Positions 1 to 8,813 are shown, counted from the first letter of the stretch. The stretch is 64,000 bases of DNA from Microbacterium maritypicum (GCF_008868125.1 NZ_WAAQ01000001.1:2046001-2110000), one strand, 5' to 3'. Notes: a model not told the origin generated them from the letters alone. Made by a program: numbers and translations.

Positions 1-1
1 C

Positions 2-1240
2 TGGCTGGTGTCGCGTCAGCGCTTCTTCGGTGTGCCGATCCCCCTCTGGTACGCCCTGGACGAGAACGGCGAGCGCGACTACGACCGCGTGCTCACCCCG
101 GATGCGGCGACGCTCCCGATCGACCCGACCACCGACGTGCCCGCCGGATACACCGAGGACCAGCGCGGCGTGGCGGGCGGCTTCGACGCCGAGGCCGACA
201 TCCTCGACACCTGGGCGACCTCGTCCCTCACCCCGCAGCTCGCGGGTGGCTGGCAGCGCGACGAGGAGCTCTGGCAGCTCACCGCTCCGTTCGACCTGCG
301 CCCCCAGGGTCAGGACATCATCCGCACCTGGCTGTTCTCGACGATGCTGCGCTCGACGCTCGAAGACGGCAGGACGCCGTGGCGCAACGCCGCGATCTCC
401 GGATTCATCGTCGACCCCGACCGCAAGAAGATGTCGAAGTCGAAGGGCAACGTGGTCACCCCGGCCGACGTGCTCGAGGCCCACGGCTCCGACGCGGTGC
501 GCTATTGGGCCGCCTCGAGCCGCCTCGGCATGGACGCGGCGTTCGACCCGCAGAACCCGACGCAGGTGAAGATCGGTCGCCGTCTGGCCATCAAGGTACT
601 GAACGCGGCGAAGTTCGTGCTGTCGTTCCCCGTGCCCGAGGGTGCGCAGGTGACTCACGCCCTCGACGCGTCGATGCTGACCGCGCTCGACAGCGTCGTC
701 GTCGAGGCCACCAAGGCGTTCGAGCGGTACGACGCCGCTCGTGCGCTGGAGCTCACCGAGGCCTTCTTCTGGACGTTCTGCGACGACTACCTCGAGCTCG
801 TGAAGGAGCGCGCCTACAACCAGGCCGACGTGGGACAGGCCTCCGCGGCGCTCTCGCTGCGTCTGGCCCTGTCGACGCTGCTCCGCCTGCTGGCTCCGGT
901 GCTGTCCTTCGCGGCAGAGGAGTCGTGGTCCTGGTTCGAAGAGGGCTCCGTGCACACGGCCGCGTGGCCGACGCCGCTCGGCATCGACGGCGACCCGGCG
1001 GTGCTGGCTGCAGCCAGTGAAGCGCTGATCGGCATCCGCCGCGCGAAGACCGAGGCGAAGGCCTCGCAGAAGACTCCGGTCTCGCGCGCGGCGATCGCCG
1101 CCCCCGCCGCGAAGCTCGACGCCCTCCGCGATGCGGCCGACGACCTCCGCGCCGTCGGCCGCATCGCCGAGCTCGAGTTCACCGAGGCGGAGGCGTTCGC
1201 GGTCACCGCGATCGAGCTCGCTCCGGTCGAGGCGTCCTGA
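2..1240 (+). CDS. valS: Valine--tRNA ligase, C-terminal part (enters from left edge)
   Basis: This class I aminoacyl-tRNA synthetase charges tRNA-Val with valine in the cytoplasm. Only the C-terminal half or so is in the window; the frame is open from base 2 and the true start lies to the left. Visible landmarks are the SRQRFFGVPIP block near the left edge, the DTWATSSLTP block that favours ValRS over IleRS or LeuRS, and the KMSKS catalytic signature at bases 431-445. A helical anticodon-binding region rich in Leu and Ala follows. The last base of its stop codon is the first base of the next gene's ATG. Identification from the synthetase motifs is strong; discrimination from IleRS rests on the flanking blocks. 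Confidence 0.93.
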   Translation, partial: WLVSRQRFFGVPIPLWYALDENGERDYDRVLTPDAATLPIDPTTDVPAGYTEDQRGVAGGFDAEADILDTWATSSLTPQLAGGWQRDEELWQLTAPFDLRPQGQDIIRTWLFSTMLRSTLEDGRTPWRNAAISGFIVDPDRKKMSKSKGNVVTPADVLEAHGSDAVRYWAASSRLGMDAAFDPQNPTQVKIGRRLAIKVLNAAKFVLSFPVPEGAQVTHALDASMLTALDSVVVEATKAFERYDAARALELTEAFFWTFCDDYLELVKERAYNQADVGQASAALSLRLALSTLLRLLAPVLSFAAEESWSWFEEGSVHTAAWPTPLGIDGDPAVLAAASEALIGIRRAKTEAKASQKTPVSRAAIAAPAAKLDALRDAADDLRAVGRIAELEFTEAEAFAVTAIELAPVEAS

Positions 1241-1455
1241 TGCAGCTGGGCACGCGCTGGGCGGCGGGGTCCGAGGCTCCGGCCTCCGTCCCCGCCTCCC
1301 TGCGACCGGCGATCGCCGAGGTCGAGGCCAAGGGGCTGACCGGTCACTGGACGCTCACCTGGCTGGAAGGCCGCGCGATCGCTGAGCTCGACGCGGGGTG
1401 GGAGGTCTTCCAGACCGCCTCCGGCGAGATCGTCGCCCGCCCCTTCGAAGACTGA
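1240..1455 (+). CDS. Small hypothetical protein coupled to valS
   Basis: A 71-residue soluble protein of unknown function. Its ATG overlaps the valS stop codon by one base (TGATG), so the two are probably translationally coupled and co-transcribed. It has no signal peptide, membrane segment or cysteine. It is acidic and contains several Trp residues, and the C-terminal half (VFQTASGEIVARPFED) looks like a small beta-rich fold. I do not recognise a family. Support for it being real comes from the tight junction with valS, coding-like third-position GC, and a hairpin immediately after its stop. Confidence 0.7.
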   Translation: MQLGTRWAAGSEAPASVPASLRPAIAEVEAKGLTGHWTLTWLEGRAIAELDAGWEVFQTASGEIVARPFED

Positions 1456-1458
1456 ACC

Positions 1459-1481
1459 TCCCCGCCAGGATGAGGCGGGGG
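1459..1481. terminator. Hairpin between convergent valS operon and ArsR operon
   Basis: CCCCGCC (1460-1466) pairs with GGCGGGG (1474-1480) around a 7-base loop. It sits directly between the stop of the small valS-coupled gene and the stop of the convergent 72-residue gene. There is no strong T tract, so it is a plausible but weak bidirectional terminator. Confidence 0.45.
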
Positions 1482-1483
1482 TG

Positions 1484-1702
1484 TCAGCGCCGGGTCAGCC
1501 CGAGCTGGGCGAGAGCGTGATCGACGGCACGCGGGTCCTGCCTGCGGGTCTGCTGTTCGCGCAGCAGATCCAGGGAGAGCTCACGCCGTTCGGCGCGCCG
1601 CGAGATGCGGTGCTCGACGTAGGCGGTGAGATGGCCTGCGAGTCTCAGCAGCCCGCGTTCGGTCTGGGTCGGCGCCACCAGGTGAAGAGTCGCGCTGGTC
1701 AT
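1484..1702 (-). CDS. 72-residue basic small protein, second gene of ArsR operon
   Basis: Hypothetical 72-residue protein rich in Arg, Leu, His and Gln, predicted mostly helical, without signal peptide or membrane segment. Its ATG overlaps the TGA of the upstream ArsR-like regulator gene (ATGA, 1699-1702), so it is almost certainly translated from the same message and controlled by the same operator. The motif HRISRRAERRELSLDLLREQ is strongly amphipathic, consistent with protein or nucleic-acid binding, but that is only inference. I do not recognise a family; it could be an accessory partner of the regulator. Confidence 0.65.
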   Translation of the reverse strand: MTSATLHLVAPTQTERGLLRLAGHLTAYVEHRISRRAERRELSLDLLREQQTRRQDPRAVDHALAQLGLTRR

Positions 1703-2322
1703 GATTCCTCCACGGTGTCGTCGCTGGATCCGCGCGTCGCCTGCTGCGGCGTCGGAAGGTCGAAGAGTTCTGTGCGGAGCGAGACGCGTCGAACATCGGG
1801 GCCGGTCTGACCCCGGTAGCGCTCGATGGCGCTCTCCACGATGCTCTCGAGCTCCTCCCGGAGCGACATGGCCTGCTCCGGCGTCATATCGAGGTGGGTG
1901 GTGATCGTGATCCCCACATCGCGCCAGGCCTCGGGCACCTCGGACTGCGGCCGGTTGAGGTACGACATCAGCGTCTCGTGCCGCAACCGGAAGAACTCCG
2001 ACGTGACGATCTGCGCAGCGGCACGGTTCGCCGGCGAGGTCATCTCGTCGGGCCCCGGCACGTCGATGCGCCCCTTGGGCCGCTCCCACCATCGCTCGCG
2101 TGCCGTGCCCCGCCCCTCGACCTCGCGGATGAGGTCGTGCGCGGCGAGGGCGCGGAGGTGGTAGCTGGTCGACCCCGAGGTCTCCCCCACGAGGGCGGCG
2201 AGCGAGCTCGCCGTCTGCGGACCACGAGCGGCGAGAAGGTCGAAGATCTTCACCCGGAGCGGGTGCGCCAGGGCCTTCAGCGCACTGGCGTCCAAAGTCC
2301 TGACCTGGGTCTCGTTCGTCAT
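1699..2322 (-). CDS. ArsR-type winged-helix transcriptional regulator
   Basis: A 207-residue cytoplasmic DNA-binding protein. The N-terminal third is an ArsR/HTH_20-type winged helix: LKALAHPLRVKIFDLL opens the domain, followed by the recognition helix region SGSTSYHLRALAAHDL and a wing containing GRGTARERWW. The rest is a long helical effector or dimerisation region ending in a polar tail. The start is placed at the ATG at 2322 because it follows a -10-like TATCTT by 7 bases and lies next to an elaborate palindrome (2324-2373), indicating autoregulation. The ligand is unknown; no CxCxC metal motif is visible, so metal sensing of the classical ArsR kind is unlikely. It overlaps a 72-residue gene by 4 bases. 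Confidence 0.85.
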   Translation of the reverse strand: MTNETQVRTLDASALKALAHPLRVKIFDLLAARGPQTASSLAALVGETSGSTSYHLRALAAHDLIREVEGRGTARERWWERPKGRIDVPGPDEMTSPANRAAAQIVTSEFFRLRHETLMSYLNRPQSEVPEAWRDVGITITTHLDMTPEQAMSLREELESIVESAIERYRGQTGPDVRRVSLRTELFDLPTPQQATRGSSDDTVEES

Positions 2323-2323
2323 G

Positions 2324-2373
2324 CTTGCAAAGATACCGTTGCAAAGACGTCTTTGCAAGTGTTTCTTTGCAAG
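2324..2373 (-). promoter_or_regulatory. Nested palindromic operator and leaderless promoter of the ArsR gene
   Basis: A perfect 20-base palindrome, TTGCAAAGAC/GTCTTTGCAA, occupies 2339-2358. Outer arms CTTGCAAAGA (2324-2333) and TCTTTGCAAG (2364-2373) form a second inverted repeat with exactly the same centre (2348.5). The minus-strand -10-like TATCTT (2335-2330) lies partly in the inner-side outer arm, 7 bases before the ArsR ATG. Binding of the regulator here would block its own promoter. Seen directly; identity of the binding protein is inferred from adjacency. Confidence 0.8.
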
Positions 2374-2382
2374 TTGTGCGGA

Positions 2383-3561
2383 TCAGTCGATCGCCGCCCG
2401 TGCAGCGACGAAGGCCGCGACGCAGCGCTCGATCTGATCCGGCGTATGCGCCGCCGAGAGCTGCACCCGGATCCGTGCCAGGTCGCGGGGCACGACGGGG
2501 AAGCTGAAGGCGGTCACGTAGACACCGCGCTCCTGCATCTCGCGAGCGATCCGCGCCGTCTTCGCGGCGTCGCCGAACATGACCGGGACTATGGGGTGCT
2601 CCCCGGGCAGCAGGTCGAACCCCTCGGCGGTCATGCGCTCGCGGAAGAGCGCGGCATTGCTGCGCAGACGCGCACGAAGATCGGCCGACCCCTCGACGAG
2701 GTCGAGCGCGGTCAGGGTGCCCGCCACGATCGCCGGGGCGAGCGTGTTCGAGAAGAGGTACGGACGGGATCGCTGGCGCAACAGAGCCACGATCTCCGCG
2801 TGCGAGGCGACGTAGCCCCCGGATGCGCCGCCGAGCGCCTTGCCGAATGTGCCGGTGTAGATGTCGACGCGGTCGGCGACTCCGCAGAGCTCCGGCGTCC
2901 CCCGGCCGTTCTCGCCCACGAAGCCGACGGCGTGCGAGTCGTCGACGAAGACGAGGGCGTCATAACGCTCTGCCAGGTCGCAGATCTCGGCGAGCGGTGC
3001 GATGTAGCCGTCCATCGAGAACACGCCGTCCGTCACCACCACGCGGAAACGGGCGTCCGAGGCGGCCTGCAGCTGCGCTTCGAGATCGGCCATGTCGCGG
3101 TTGCGGTAGCGGAGCCTGCGCGCTTTCGAGAGCCGGATACCGTCGATGATCGACGCATGGTTGAGCTCGTCCGAGATGATCGCATCCTCGGCGGAGAAGA
3201 GCGTCTCGAACACGCCCCCGTTCGCGTCGAAGCACGACGAGTACAGGATGGCCTCGTCCGTGCCGAGGAAGTCGGCGAGCCGACGCTCGAGCTCGAGGTG
3301 CTGCTCCTGGGTACCGCAGATGAAGCGCACACTGGCCAGACCGTAGCCCCATTCCTGCAGGGCCGTGGTCGCGGCGTCGAGGATGCGCGGGTCGTCGGCG
3401 AGGCCGAGGTAGTTGTTGGCGCAGAAGTTCAGCACCTCCGTGCCGTCTGCGGTGATCGAGGCGTTCTGCGGTCCGCGGATGCCGCGCTCATGCTTGGTGA
3501 GTCCGGCCTCCTCGATCCCCGCCAGCTCTCCCGCCACATGCTTCTGAAAAGTCCCGTACAT
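2383..3561 (-). CDS. kbl: Glycine C-acetyltransferase (2-amino-3-ketobutyrate CoA ligase)
   Basis: PLP-dependent enzyme of the alpha-oxoamine synthase family that converts 2-amino-3-ketobutyrate plus CoA to glycine and acetyl-CoA, the second step of threonine degradation. The product is 392 residues, close to the E. coli enzyme. Visible active-site features are the aromatic-stacking His in DELNHAS (His135), the VDDSHAVGF block (Asp207/His210) and the Schiff-base lysine in [10 protein letters not shown] (Lys241). The ATG at 3561 overlaps the stop codon of tdh by one base (TGATG), which fixes the start and shows coupling. An in-frame upstream extension through tdh is ignored. Confidence 0.95.
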   Translation of the reverse strand: MYGTFQKHVAGELAGIEEAGLTKHERGIRGPQNASITADGTEVLNFCANNYLGLADDPRILDAATTALQEWGYGLASVRFICGTQEQHLELERRLADFLGTDEAILYSSCFDANGGVFETLFSAEDAIISDELNHASIIDGIRLSKARRLRYRNRDMADLEAQLQAASDARFRVVVTDGVFSMDGYIAPLAEICDLAERYDALVFVDDSHAVGFVGENGRGTPELCGVADRVDIYTGTFGKALGGASGGYVASHAEIVALLRQRSRPYLFSNTLAPAIVAGTLTALDLVEGSADLRARLRSNAALFRERMTAEGFDLLPGEHPIVPVMFGDAAKTARIAREMQERGVYVTAFSFPVVPRDLARIRVQLSAAHTPDQIERCVAAFVAARAAID

Positions 3562-4604
3562 CACAACTCCGTCCAGTCGAGGATGATCTTGCCCGTTCCC
3601 GCAGACTCGGCCGCAGCGAAGCCGCGCTCCCAGTCGCGAGCGGGGACGACCTCGGCGATCACCCGGCCGATGGCGTCCCGCAGGGTCGCGCTGGTCTGCA
3701 ACATCGCCCCCATCGCGTTCCATGTCTCGAACATCTCGCGTCCGTAGATGCCCTTGATCGTGAGCATGTGGGTGACGAGCTTGCCCCAGTCGACTCCGAA
3801 CCCCGCGCTCGGCAGACCCAGCATCGCAATGCGGCCGCCGTGGTTCATGTTGTCGATCATGGCCGGGAGAGCCGAGGGCGCACCGCTCATCTCGAATCCG
3901 ATGTCGAACCCCTCCCGCATTCCGAGCGCCTGCTGCGCATCGCGGATGTCGCGGACCGAGACGTCGACCACCTCGTCCGCGCCCATCCGGCGGGCCATCT
4001 CCAGGCGGGGTGCGCTGACGTCGGTCGCCGTGATGAACCGTGCACCCGCGTGCCGGGCCACCGCGATCGCCATCAGCCCGATGGGTCCGCAGCCGGTGAC
4101 GAGCACGTCCTCACCGACGAGCGGGTACGTGAGGGCGGTGTGGACGGCGTTGCCGAGGGGATCGAAGATCGCACCGAGTTCGGGCGTCACCTCGGAGTGG
4201 TGCACCCACACATTCGTCGCGGGAAGAGCGAGGTACTCCGCGAAGGCGCCGTCGCGCTGCAGACCGAGGCCGATCGTGCGGATGCACATCTGGCGGCGAC
4301 CCGCCCGGCAGTTGCGACACGTGCCGCACACGATGTGTCCTTCGCCGGACACTCGGTCGCCGACGGCGATGTCGTGCACACCGGGGCCGACCTCGACGAC
4401 CTCCCCGTAGAACTCGTGGCCGGGGATGAGCGGAGCGGCGATCGCGGACGCCGCCCAGTCATCCCAACGGAGGATGTGCAGATCGGTGCCGCAGATCCCC
4501 GTGCGCAACACCCGGATGACGACGTCGTCGGTGCCGGCAATCGGATCAGGACGCTCGACGAGCTCGAGTCCGGCGCCGGGTGCGCCTTTGTACAGTGCCT
4601 TCAT
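3561..4604 (-). CDS. tdh: L-threonine 3-dehydrogenase
   Basis: Zinc-dependent medium-chain dehydrogenase that oxidises L-threonine to 2-amino-3-ketobutyrate with NAD+; kbl directly downstream uses the product. At 347 residues it matches the family. It carries the catalytic-zinc residues Cys38 (GICGTD), His63 and Glu64 (PGHEFYGE), the structural-zinc cysteines 93, 96, 99 and 107 (CGTCRNC...MC), and a Rossmann motif GCGPIGL near residue 171. The nearby block NAVHTAL is typical of TDH rather than general alcohol dehydrogenases. It is first in a two-gene operon and is divergent from a LysR regulator across an 82-base region containing an inverted repeat. Confidence 0.94.
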   Translation of the reverse strand: MKALYKGAPGAGLELVERPDPIAGTDDVVIRVLRTGICGTDLHILRWDDWAASAIAAPLIPGHEFYGEVVEVGPGVHDIAVGDRVSGEGHIVCGTCRNCRAGRRQMCIRTIGLGLQRDGAFAEYLALPATNVWVHHSEVTPELGAIFDPLGNAVHTALTYPLVGEDVLVTGCGPIGLMAIAVARHAGARFITATDVSAPRLEMARRMGADEVVDVSVRDIRDAQQALGMREGFDIGFEMSGAPSALPAMIDNMNHGGRIAMLGLPSAGFGVDWGKLVTHMLTIKGIYGREMFETWNAMGAMLQTSATLRDAIGRVIAEVVPARDWERGFAAAESAGTGKIILDWTEL

Positions 4605-4623
4605 GTGTTCGATCCCATCGCAT

Positions 4624-4653
4624 CAGACGATGTAGAACAATCGGCATCGTCTG
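4624..4653. promoter_or_regulatory. Dyad in tdh/lysR intergenic region, likely LysR-regulator site
   Basis: CAGACGATG (4624-4632) and CATCGTCTG (4645-4653) are perfect 9-base inverted arms separated by 12 bases, in the 82-base gap between the divergent tdh and lysR genes. Position, symmetry and spacing fit an LTTR binding site. A -10-like TACACT (4675-4680) lies 6 bases before the lysR GTG. Binding of the adjacent regulator is inferred. Confidence 0.6.
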
Positions 4654-4686
4654 CATCATCGATGTAGCCGCACCTACACTGAGAAC

Positions 4687-5604
4687 GTGGAACTTCATCA
4701 GCTGCAGATCCTGCGAGAGCTCGGTGCTCTCGGGAGCGTGACGGCGGTGGCCGATGCGCTCCGGGTCACCCCCTCCGCCGTATCCCAACAGCTCGCCGCC
4801 CTGCAGAGAGGCGTTCCGACCCCGCTGACCCGCAGGCTCGGTCGCACACTCGCTCTCACACCTGCCGGCGAGGTGCTGGCAGCGGCGGGTGCCGAGGTCA
4901 TCGACGCGATGGCCTCGGCGCGGCACGCCCTCGACGACTTCGAAGGTGCGGCCACGGGGGTCGTGAGTGTCAGCGGATTCCACAGCGTCGGACAGGCCCT
5001 GTTCGGCCCCTTGGTGAGGGAGCTGTCGTCCTCCGCGAGCGCGCCGACGGTGCAGCTCACCGACGAGGACGTCGCCCAGAGCGAGTTCCCCGCGCTCACC
5101 GCACGCTACGACCTCGTGCTCGCGCACCGCATGGAGCATTCCGAGCCCTGGCCCGATCAGGGCGTGCGCAGCCTCACGCTGATCCGCGAGCCGCTCGACG
5201 TCGCCGTCTCGACGGCCCATCGCCTCGCCGAGCGCGCGAACCTCACACCGGCCGACGTCGCGGGCGAGAGGTGGGTCACCAGTCGCATCGGATACTCCCC
5301 CGATGACGTGCTCCGTGCCGTGTCGGCGGTTGCTCGTCACCCCGTCGACATCCAGCACCGCATCAACGACTACGGCGCGGTGTCCGCGGTCGTGGCCGCG
5401 GGCGGGGTGATCGGGATGCTGCCCCGATTCACGTCACGCAGCGTCGACGACCGCGACATCGTGCGCATCCCGCTCGAGGGGGTGAGCACTCATCGGATGA
5501 TCGACCTGCTCGCCCGTCCTGAGACTCTGCGTCGCCGATCGGTCCGCGTGGTCGTCGAAGCCCTCCGCGGGGTGATGACGCGCCTGAGCGAGGACGGATC
5601 CTGA
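4687..5604 (+). CDS. LysR-family transcriptional regulator, divergent from tdh-kbl
   Basis: A 305-residue LysR-type regulator. Residues 1-60 form the winged helix-turn-helix (LHQLQILRELGALGSVTAVA then VTPSAVSQQLAALQ), followed by a linker helix and a periplasmic-binding-protein-like effector domain. The GTG start at 4687 directly follows a -10-like TACACT, suggesting a leaderless transcript; the MELHQLQIL beginning is typical for the family. The divergent position and the dyad between the genes suggest that it controls tdh-kbl, possibly with threonine or a breakdown product as effector, but the ligand cannot be read from sequence. Confidence 0.9.
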   Translation: MELHQLQILRELGALGSVTAVADALRVTPSAVSQQLAALQRGVPTPLTRRLGRTLALTPAGEVLAAAGAEVIDAMASARHALDDFEGAATGVVSVSGFHSVGQALFGPLVRELSSSASAPTVQLTDEDVAQSEFPALTARYDLVLAHRMEHSEPWPDQGVRSLTLIREPLDVAVSTAHRLAERANLTPADVAGERWVTSRIGYSPDDVLRAVSAVARHPVDIQHRINDYGAVSAVVAAGGVIGMLPRFTSRSVDDRDIVRIPLEGVSTHRMIDLLARPETLRRRSVRVVVEALRGVMTRLSEDGS

Positions 5605-5624
5605 GCACGCCGGGCCACGGTGGA

Positions 5625-5630
5625 TAGGCT
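5625..5630 (+). promoter_or_regulatory. -10-like TAGGCT directly upstream of dcp
   Basis: TAGGCT ends 7 bases before the ATG at 5638. No Shine-Dalgarno sequence separates them, so transcription probably starts at or next to the start codon. The same arrangement occurs before several other genes in this window. Confidence 0.5.
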
Positions 5631-5637
5631 CGTGGGC

Positions 5638-7689
5638 ATGACCGACGCCACGAATCCGCTGATGCAGCCGTCGACGCTCCCCTACGGGCTCCCCGACTAC
5701 GGCGCGATCCGGCCCGAGCACTATCTCCCCGCGTTCCAGGCGGGTTTCCAGGAGCAGCTTCGCGAGATCGCCCGCATCACGATGGTGCGCTCGATGCCGA
5801 CGTTCGAGAACACGATCGAGGCGCTGGAGAGATCAGGCGAACTGCTCGACCGCGTCGCGCACACCTTCTACACGGTGAGCTCGGCCGATGCGACGCCCGA
5901 GATCCAGGAGATCGATGAGCAGCTCGCACCGCTCATGGCCGCACACCAGGACGCGATCACGCTCGACGGTCAGCTCTACTGGCGGGTGCAGCGGGTGTAC
6001 GAGCAGCGCGATGCCCTGGACCTCGACCCCGAGCAGCGCTACCTCGTGGAGCGCCATCACCGCGAGATGACGCACGCGGGTGCGAGTCTCGACGACGAGG
6101 ACAAGGCGCAGCTGACGGCGCTGAACCAGAAGCTGTCGACGCTGACCAACACCTTCGAGCGCAACCTGCTGAACGACACCAACGCCCTCGCCGTGGTGTT
6201 CGATGCCGCCGATGAACTCGACGGGCTGAGCGCGGGCGAGCTGTCCGCTGCCGCGCGCGCGGCGGCGGATCGGGGGCTCGACGGCAAGTACCTCATCACG
6301 CTGCCGCTGTTCAGCGGGCATCCCGCACTGGCGCAGCTGCGCGTTCGGGAGTCGAGGCGGCGCATCATGGCGGCGTCGCTGGTGCGGGCCTCTCGGGACA
6401 ACGCCAACGACAACCGACCGGTACTGCGGGAGATCGTGCGGTTGCGCGCCGAACGCGCGAAGCTGCTCGGCTACGACTCGCACGCGGCCTATGTCACCGC
6501 CGATGAGACCGCGGGGACGCCGGGTGCCGTGGAGAAGATGCTCCGCCGCCTCGCCGCCCCGTCCGCGCGCAACGCCCGCGCCGAGCGTGCCGCACTCCAG
6601 GCGATCGTCGACGAGACCGAAGCGTCGCCCTTCCCGGTCGAGGCACATGACTGGGCCTTCTACACGGAACGCGTGCGCACAGCCAGGTACGACATCGACT
6701 CCAGTGCGCTGCGCCCCTGGTTCGAGGCAGAGCGCGTCCTGCAGGACGGTGTCTTCTTCGCGGCGAACCGGCTCTACGGGGTGACCTTCTCCGAGCGCGA
6801 AGACCTCGCCGCGTACCACCCCGGCGCACGCGTCTTCGAGGTGCGCGACGCCGACGGAACCGCAGTCGGTCTCTACGTGCTCGACCTGTACACCCGCGAC
6901 TCGAAGCGCGGTGGCGCCTGGATGAACGCCATCGTGAGCCAGTCCCGACTGCGCGGCACGGCACCCGTCGTCGTCAACAACCTGAACGTGCCCCTCCCCG
7001 GAGACGGCGAGCCGACGCTGCTGACCCTCGACGAGGTGACCACGCTGTTCCATGAGTTCGGGCATGCTCTGCACGGACTCTTCGCGACCGTGACCTACCC
7101 GCACTTCGCCGGGACGAACGTGTTCCGCGACTTCGTCGAGTTCCCGAGCCAGGTGAACGAGATGTGGATCCTGTGGCCCGAGGTGCTCGACAACTACGCC
7201 CGGCACCACGAGACCGGTGCACCGCTCGACTCCGCGATCGTGGAGCGCCTGCGCGCGACCGAGACCTTCGACCAGGGGCATGCCACCAGCGAGTATCTGG
7301 CGGCGGCATGGCTGGATCAGGCATGGCATCGGCTGGGCACAGACGCACACGTCGACGACGTCGCCGCTTTCGAGGCTGCAGCGCTGACCGACATCGGACT
7401 CGACGATCCGGCCGTCCCGACCCGATACTCATCCACCTACTTCGCCCATGTGTTCTCCGGCGGCTACAGTGCCGGCTACTACTCGTACATCTGGAGCGAA
7501 GTGCTCGACGCCGACACGGTCGAGTGGTTCCGTGAGAGCGGCGGTCTGACGCGAGGCAACGGCGACCGATTCCGCCAGCGCCTGCTCGGAGTGGGCGGCT
7601 CGAAGGATCCGCTCGAGGCCTACCGCGACTTCCGCGGCCGCGATGCCGACATCGAACCGCTCCTGAAGCGCCGTGGACTGGACTCGTGA
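5638..7689 (+). CDS. dcp: Peptidyl-dipeptidase / oligopeptidase of the M3 family
   Basis: Cytoplasmic zinc metallopeptidase that trims short peptides, here most like the bacterial Dcp type that releases C-terminal dipeptides. The 683-residue product has the M3 zinc signature HEFGHALHG (His472, Glu473, His476) and the late block GGYSAGYYSYIWSEV with substrate-binding Tyr and His residues. No signal peptide is present. The start is set at the ATG 5638, preceded by a -10-like TAGGCT; an upstream in-frame GTG at 5620 overlaps that element and is less likely. Distinguishing Dcp from oligopeptidase A by eye is not certain. Confidence 0.92.
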   Translation: MTDATNPLMQPSTLPYGLPDYGAIRPEHYLPAFQAGFQEQLREIARITMVRSMPTFENTIEALERSGELLDRVAHTFYTVSSADATPEIQEIDEQLAPLMAAHQDAITLDGQLYWRVQRVYEQRDALDLDPEQRYLVERHHREMTHAGASLDDEDKAQLTALNQKLSTLTNTFERNLLNDTNALAVVFDAADELDGLSAGELSAAARAAADRGLDGKYLITLPLFSGHPALAQLRVRESRRRIMAASLVRASRDNANDNRPVLREIVRLRAERAKLLGYDSHAAYVTADETAGTPGAVEKMLRRLAAPSARNARAERAALQAIVDETEASPFPVEAHDWAFYTERVRTARYDIDSSALRPWFEAERVLQDGVFFAANRLYGVTFSEREDLAAYHPGARVFEVRDADGTAVGLYVLDLYTRDSKRGGAWMNAIVSQSRLRGTAPVVVNNLNVPLPGDGEPTLLTLDEVTTLFHEFGHALHGLFATVTYPHFAGTNVFRDFVEFPSQVNEMWILWPEVLDNYARHHETGAPLDSAIVERLRATETFDQGHATSEYLAAAWLDQAWHRLGTDAHVDDVAAFEAAALTDIGLDDPAVPTRYSSTYFAHVFSGGYSAGYYSYIWSEVLDADTVEWFRESGGLTRGNGDRFRQRLLGVGGSKDPLEAYRDFRGRDADIEPLLKRRGLDS

Positions 7690-7708
7690 GTCGTGAGACC
7701 CTGAGCGC

Positions 7709-8206
7709 ATGAGTGCATTCCCCGACGCCCCCTTTGGTCCTGCCGACCGGCTCGACCTCGACGCCGTCCCCCTCGCCGTCATCCGACACAAAGGCATCCG
7801 CATCGCCGACCTCCCGGCCGCGTTCGACGCGAGCTACTCGGCGATCGCACTGACGTTCGCGGGCGACGTCCTGATCCCGACCGGCCCTGCGCTGGCGATC
7901 TACCACGGTGATCCGATGGGCGTGTTCGACCTCGAGATCGGTTACCCCGTGCAGTCGCCGCCCGATCATCCCATCCCGACCGCCAGCGGGAGTGTCATCG
8001 TCGCCTCGACCCTGCCCGAAGGCCCAGCGGTCGCGACGACCCTATTGGGTTCCTACGAAGAGCTCGGCGCCGCGTGGGCAGGGCTGGTCGAGCGCGCAGC
8101 GGCAGAAGGCCTCCGTCCCGGAGGCATCTGGATCGAGGTCTACGTCTCCGACCCGAGCACTGCCCCGGCGGAGCTGCGCACCGATCTGCTCATGCAGACC
8201 GCCTGA
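7709..8206 (+). CDS. GyrI-like / effector-binding domain protein
   Basis: A 165-residue protein consisting of a single GyrI-like (AraC effector-binding, SOUL-type) small-molecule-binding domain without a DNA-binding part. The pattern of an opening strand with LAVIRHKGI, a central PTGPALAIYHG and a late GSYEELGAAWAGL followed by WIEVYVSD is typical of the fold. It starts 19 bases after dcp on the same strand and may be co-transcribed. Free-standing members bind hydrophobic or cationic ligands or act as small hydrolases; the ligand here is unknown. Confidence 0.8.
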   Translation: MSAFPDAPFGPADRLDLDAVPLAVIRHKGIRIADLPAAFDASYSAIALTFAGDVLIPTGPALAIYHGDPMGVFDLEIGYPVQSPPDHPIPTASGSVIVASTLPEGPAVATTLLGSYEELGAAWAGLVERAAAEGLRPGGIWIEVYVSDPSTAPAELRTDLLMQTA

Positions 8207-8221
8207 CCCGCGACGAGGCAG

Positions 8222-8238
8222 CGCCGCCTACTGCGGCG
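8222..8238. terminator. Short GC hairpin between convergent genes
   Basis: CGCCGC (8222-8227) and GCGGCG (8233-8238) form a 6-base stem with a 5-base loop in the 70-base gap between the GyrI-like gene and the convergent NUDIX gene. The stem is short and has no T tract; weak evidence. Confidence 0.3.
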
Positions 8239-8276
8239 GTGCGGAGTGGCGATCTCCGTCCCGTGCCGCGGCTCGG

Positions 8277-8813
8277 TCATCGTCCGAGCCAGTCCATCGC
8301 CTTGTACCAGGTGAGCTGGTGGTAACTCTGCGCGAGGCGGTCACCGAGCCCGTCGAGCGACAGCACGTGCACGGCGATCGACTCGCCGTCGTCGAGCGAC
8401 TGCTCCGCGACGCGCCGGCATCCTCGCGCGAGGAAGTGGTGCACGCGGTTGGTGTGGTTGCCGAAGTTGGCCCACGTCGCACCGAGCCCGATGAGGTCGT
8501 CGGACTCGAAGCCCGTTTCCTCGAGGAGTTCCCGGGCGGCCGCGTCCTCCGGCGACTCCCCGGGCTCCACTCCCCCGCCGATCGTGCCGATGGCCACGAT
8601 GGCGGCGCCGTGACTGTACTCCTCGACGACGATCGCGTCGTCGTTCCCGTCGAGGGCCAGTACCGAGATCCAGTCGCCGTACTCCAGCACGTAGTACGGC
8701 GCTATCGACCGGCCGCTGATGTCTTCGCAGTCGTCCGCGCGCAGACGGATCCACCGGTCTTCGACAACCGTCCTGCGGGCGATCGTCGTCCAGGCGGCCG
8801 GCTCAGCACTCAC
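8277..8813 (-). CDS. NUDIX hydrolase
   Basis: A 178-residue nucleotide-diphosphate-X hydrolase. The Nudix box is clear: [20 protein letters not shown] followed by ETG, matching Gx5Ex7REUxEExGU. The domain arrangement, with an N-terminal part resembling ADP-sugar pyrophosphatases and box-adjacent [14 protein letters not shown], suggests a nucleoside-diphosphate-sugar or ADP-ribose-type substrate, but specificity is not determinable. The GTG start overlaps the clpX stop codon (GTGA, 8810-8813), indicating co-translation with clpX. Confidence 0.88.
   Translation of the reverse strand: MSAEPAAWTTIARRTVVEDRWIRLRADDCEDISGRSIAPYYVLEYGDWISVLALDGNDDAIVVEEYSHGAAIVAIGTIGGGVEPGESPEDAAARELLEETGFESDDLIGLGATWANFGNHTNRVHHFLARGCRRVAEQSLDDGESIAVHVLSLDGLGDRLAQSYHQLTWYKAMDWLGR

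Noticed and set aside
1894..3747. 617-codon plus-strand frame opposite the ArsR and kbl genes
   Set aside because: Runs through the operator and across real genes on the other strand, with no motifs.
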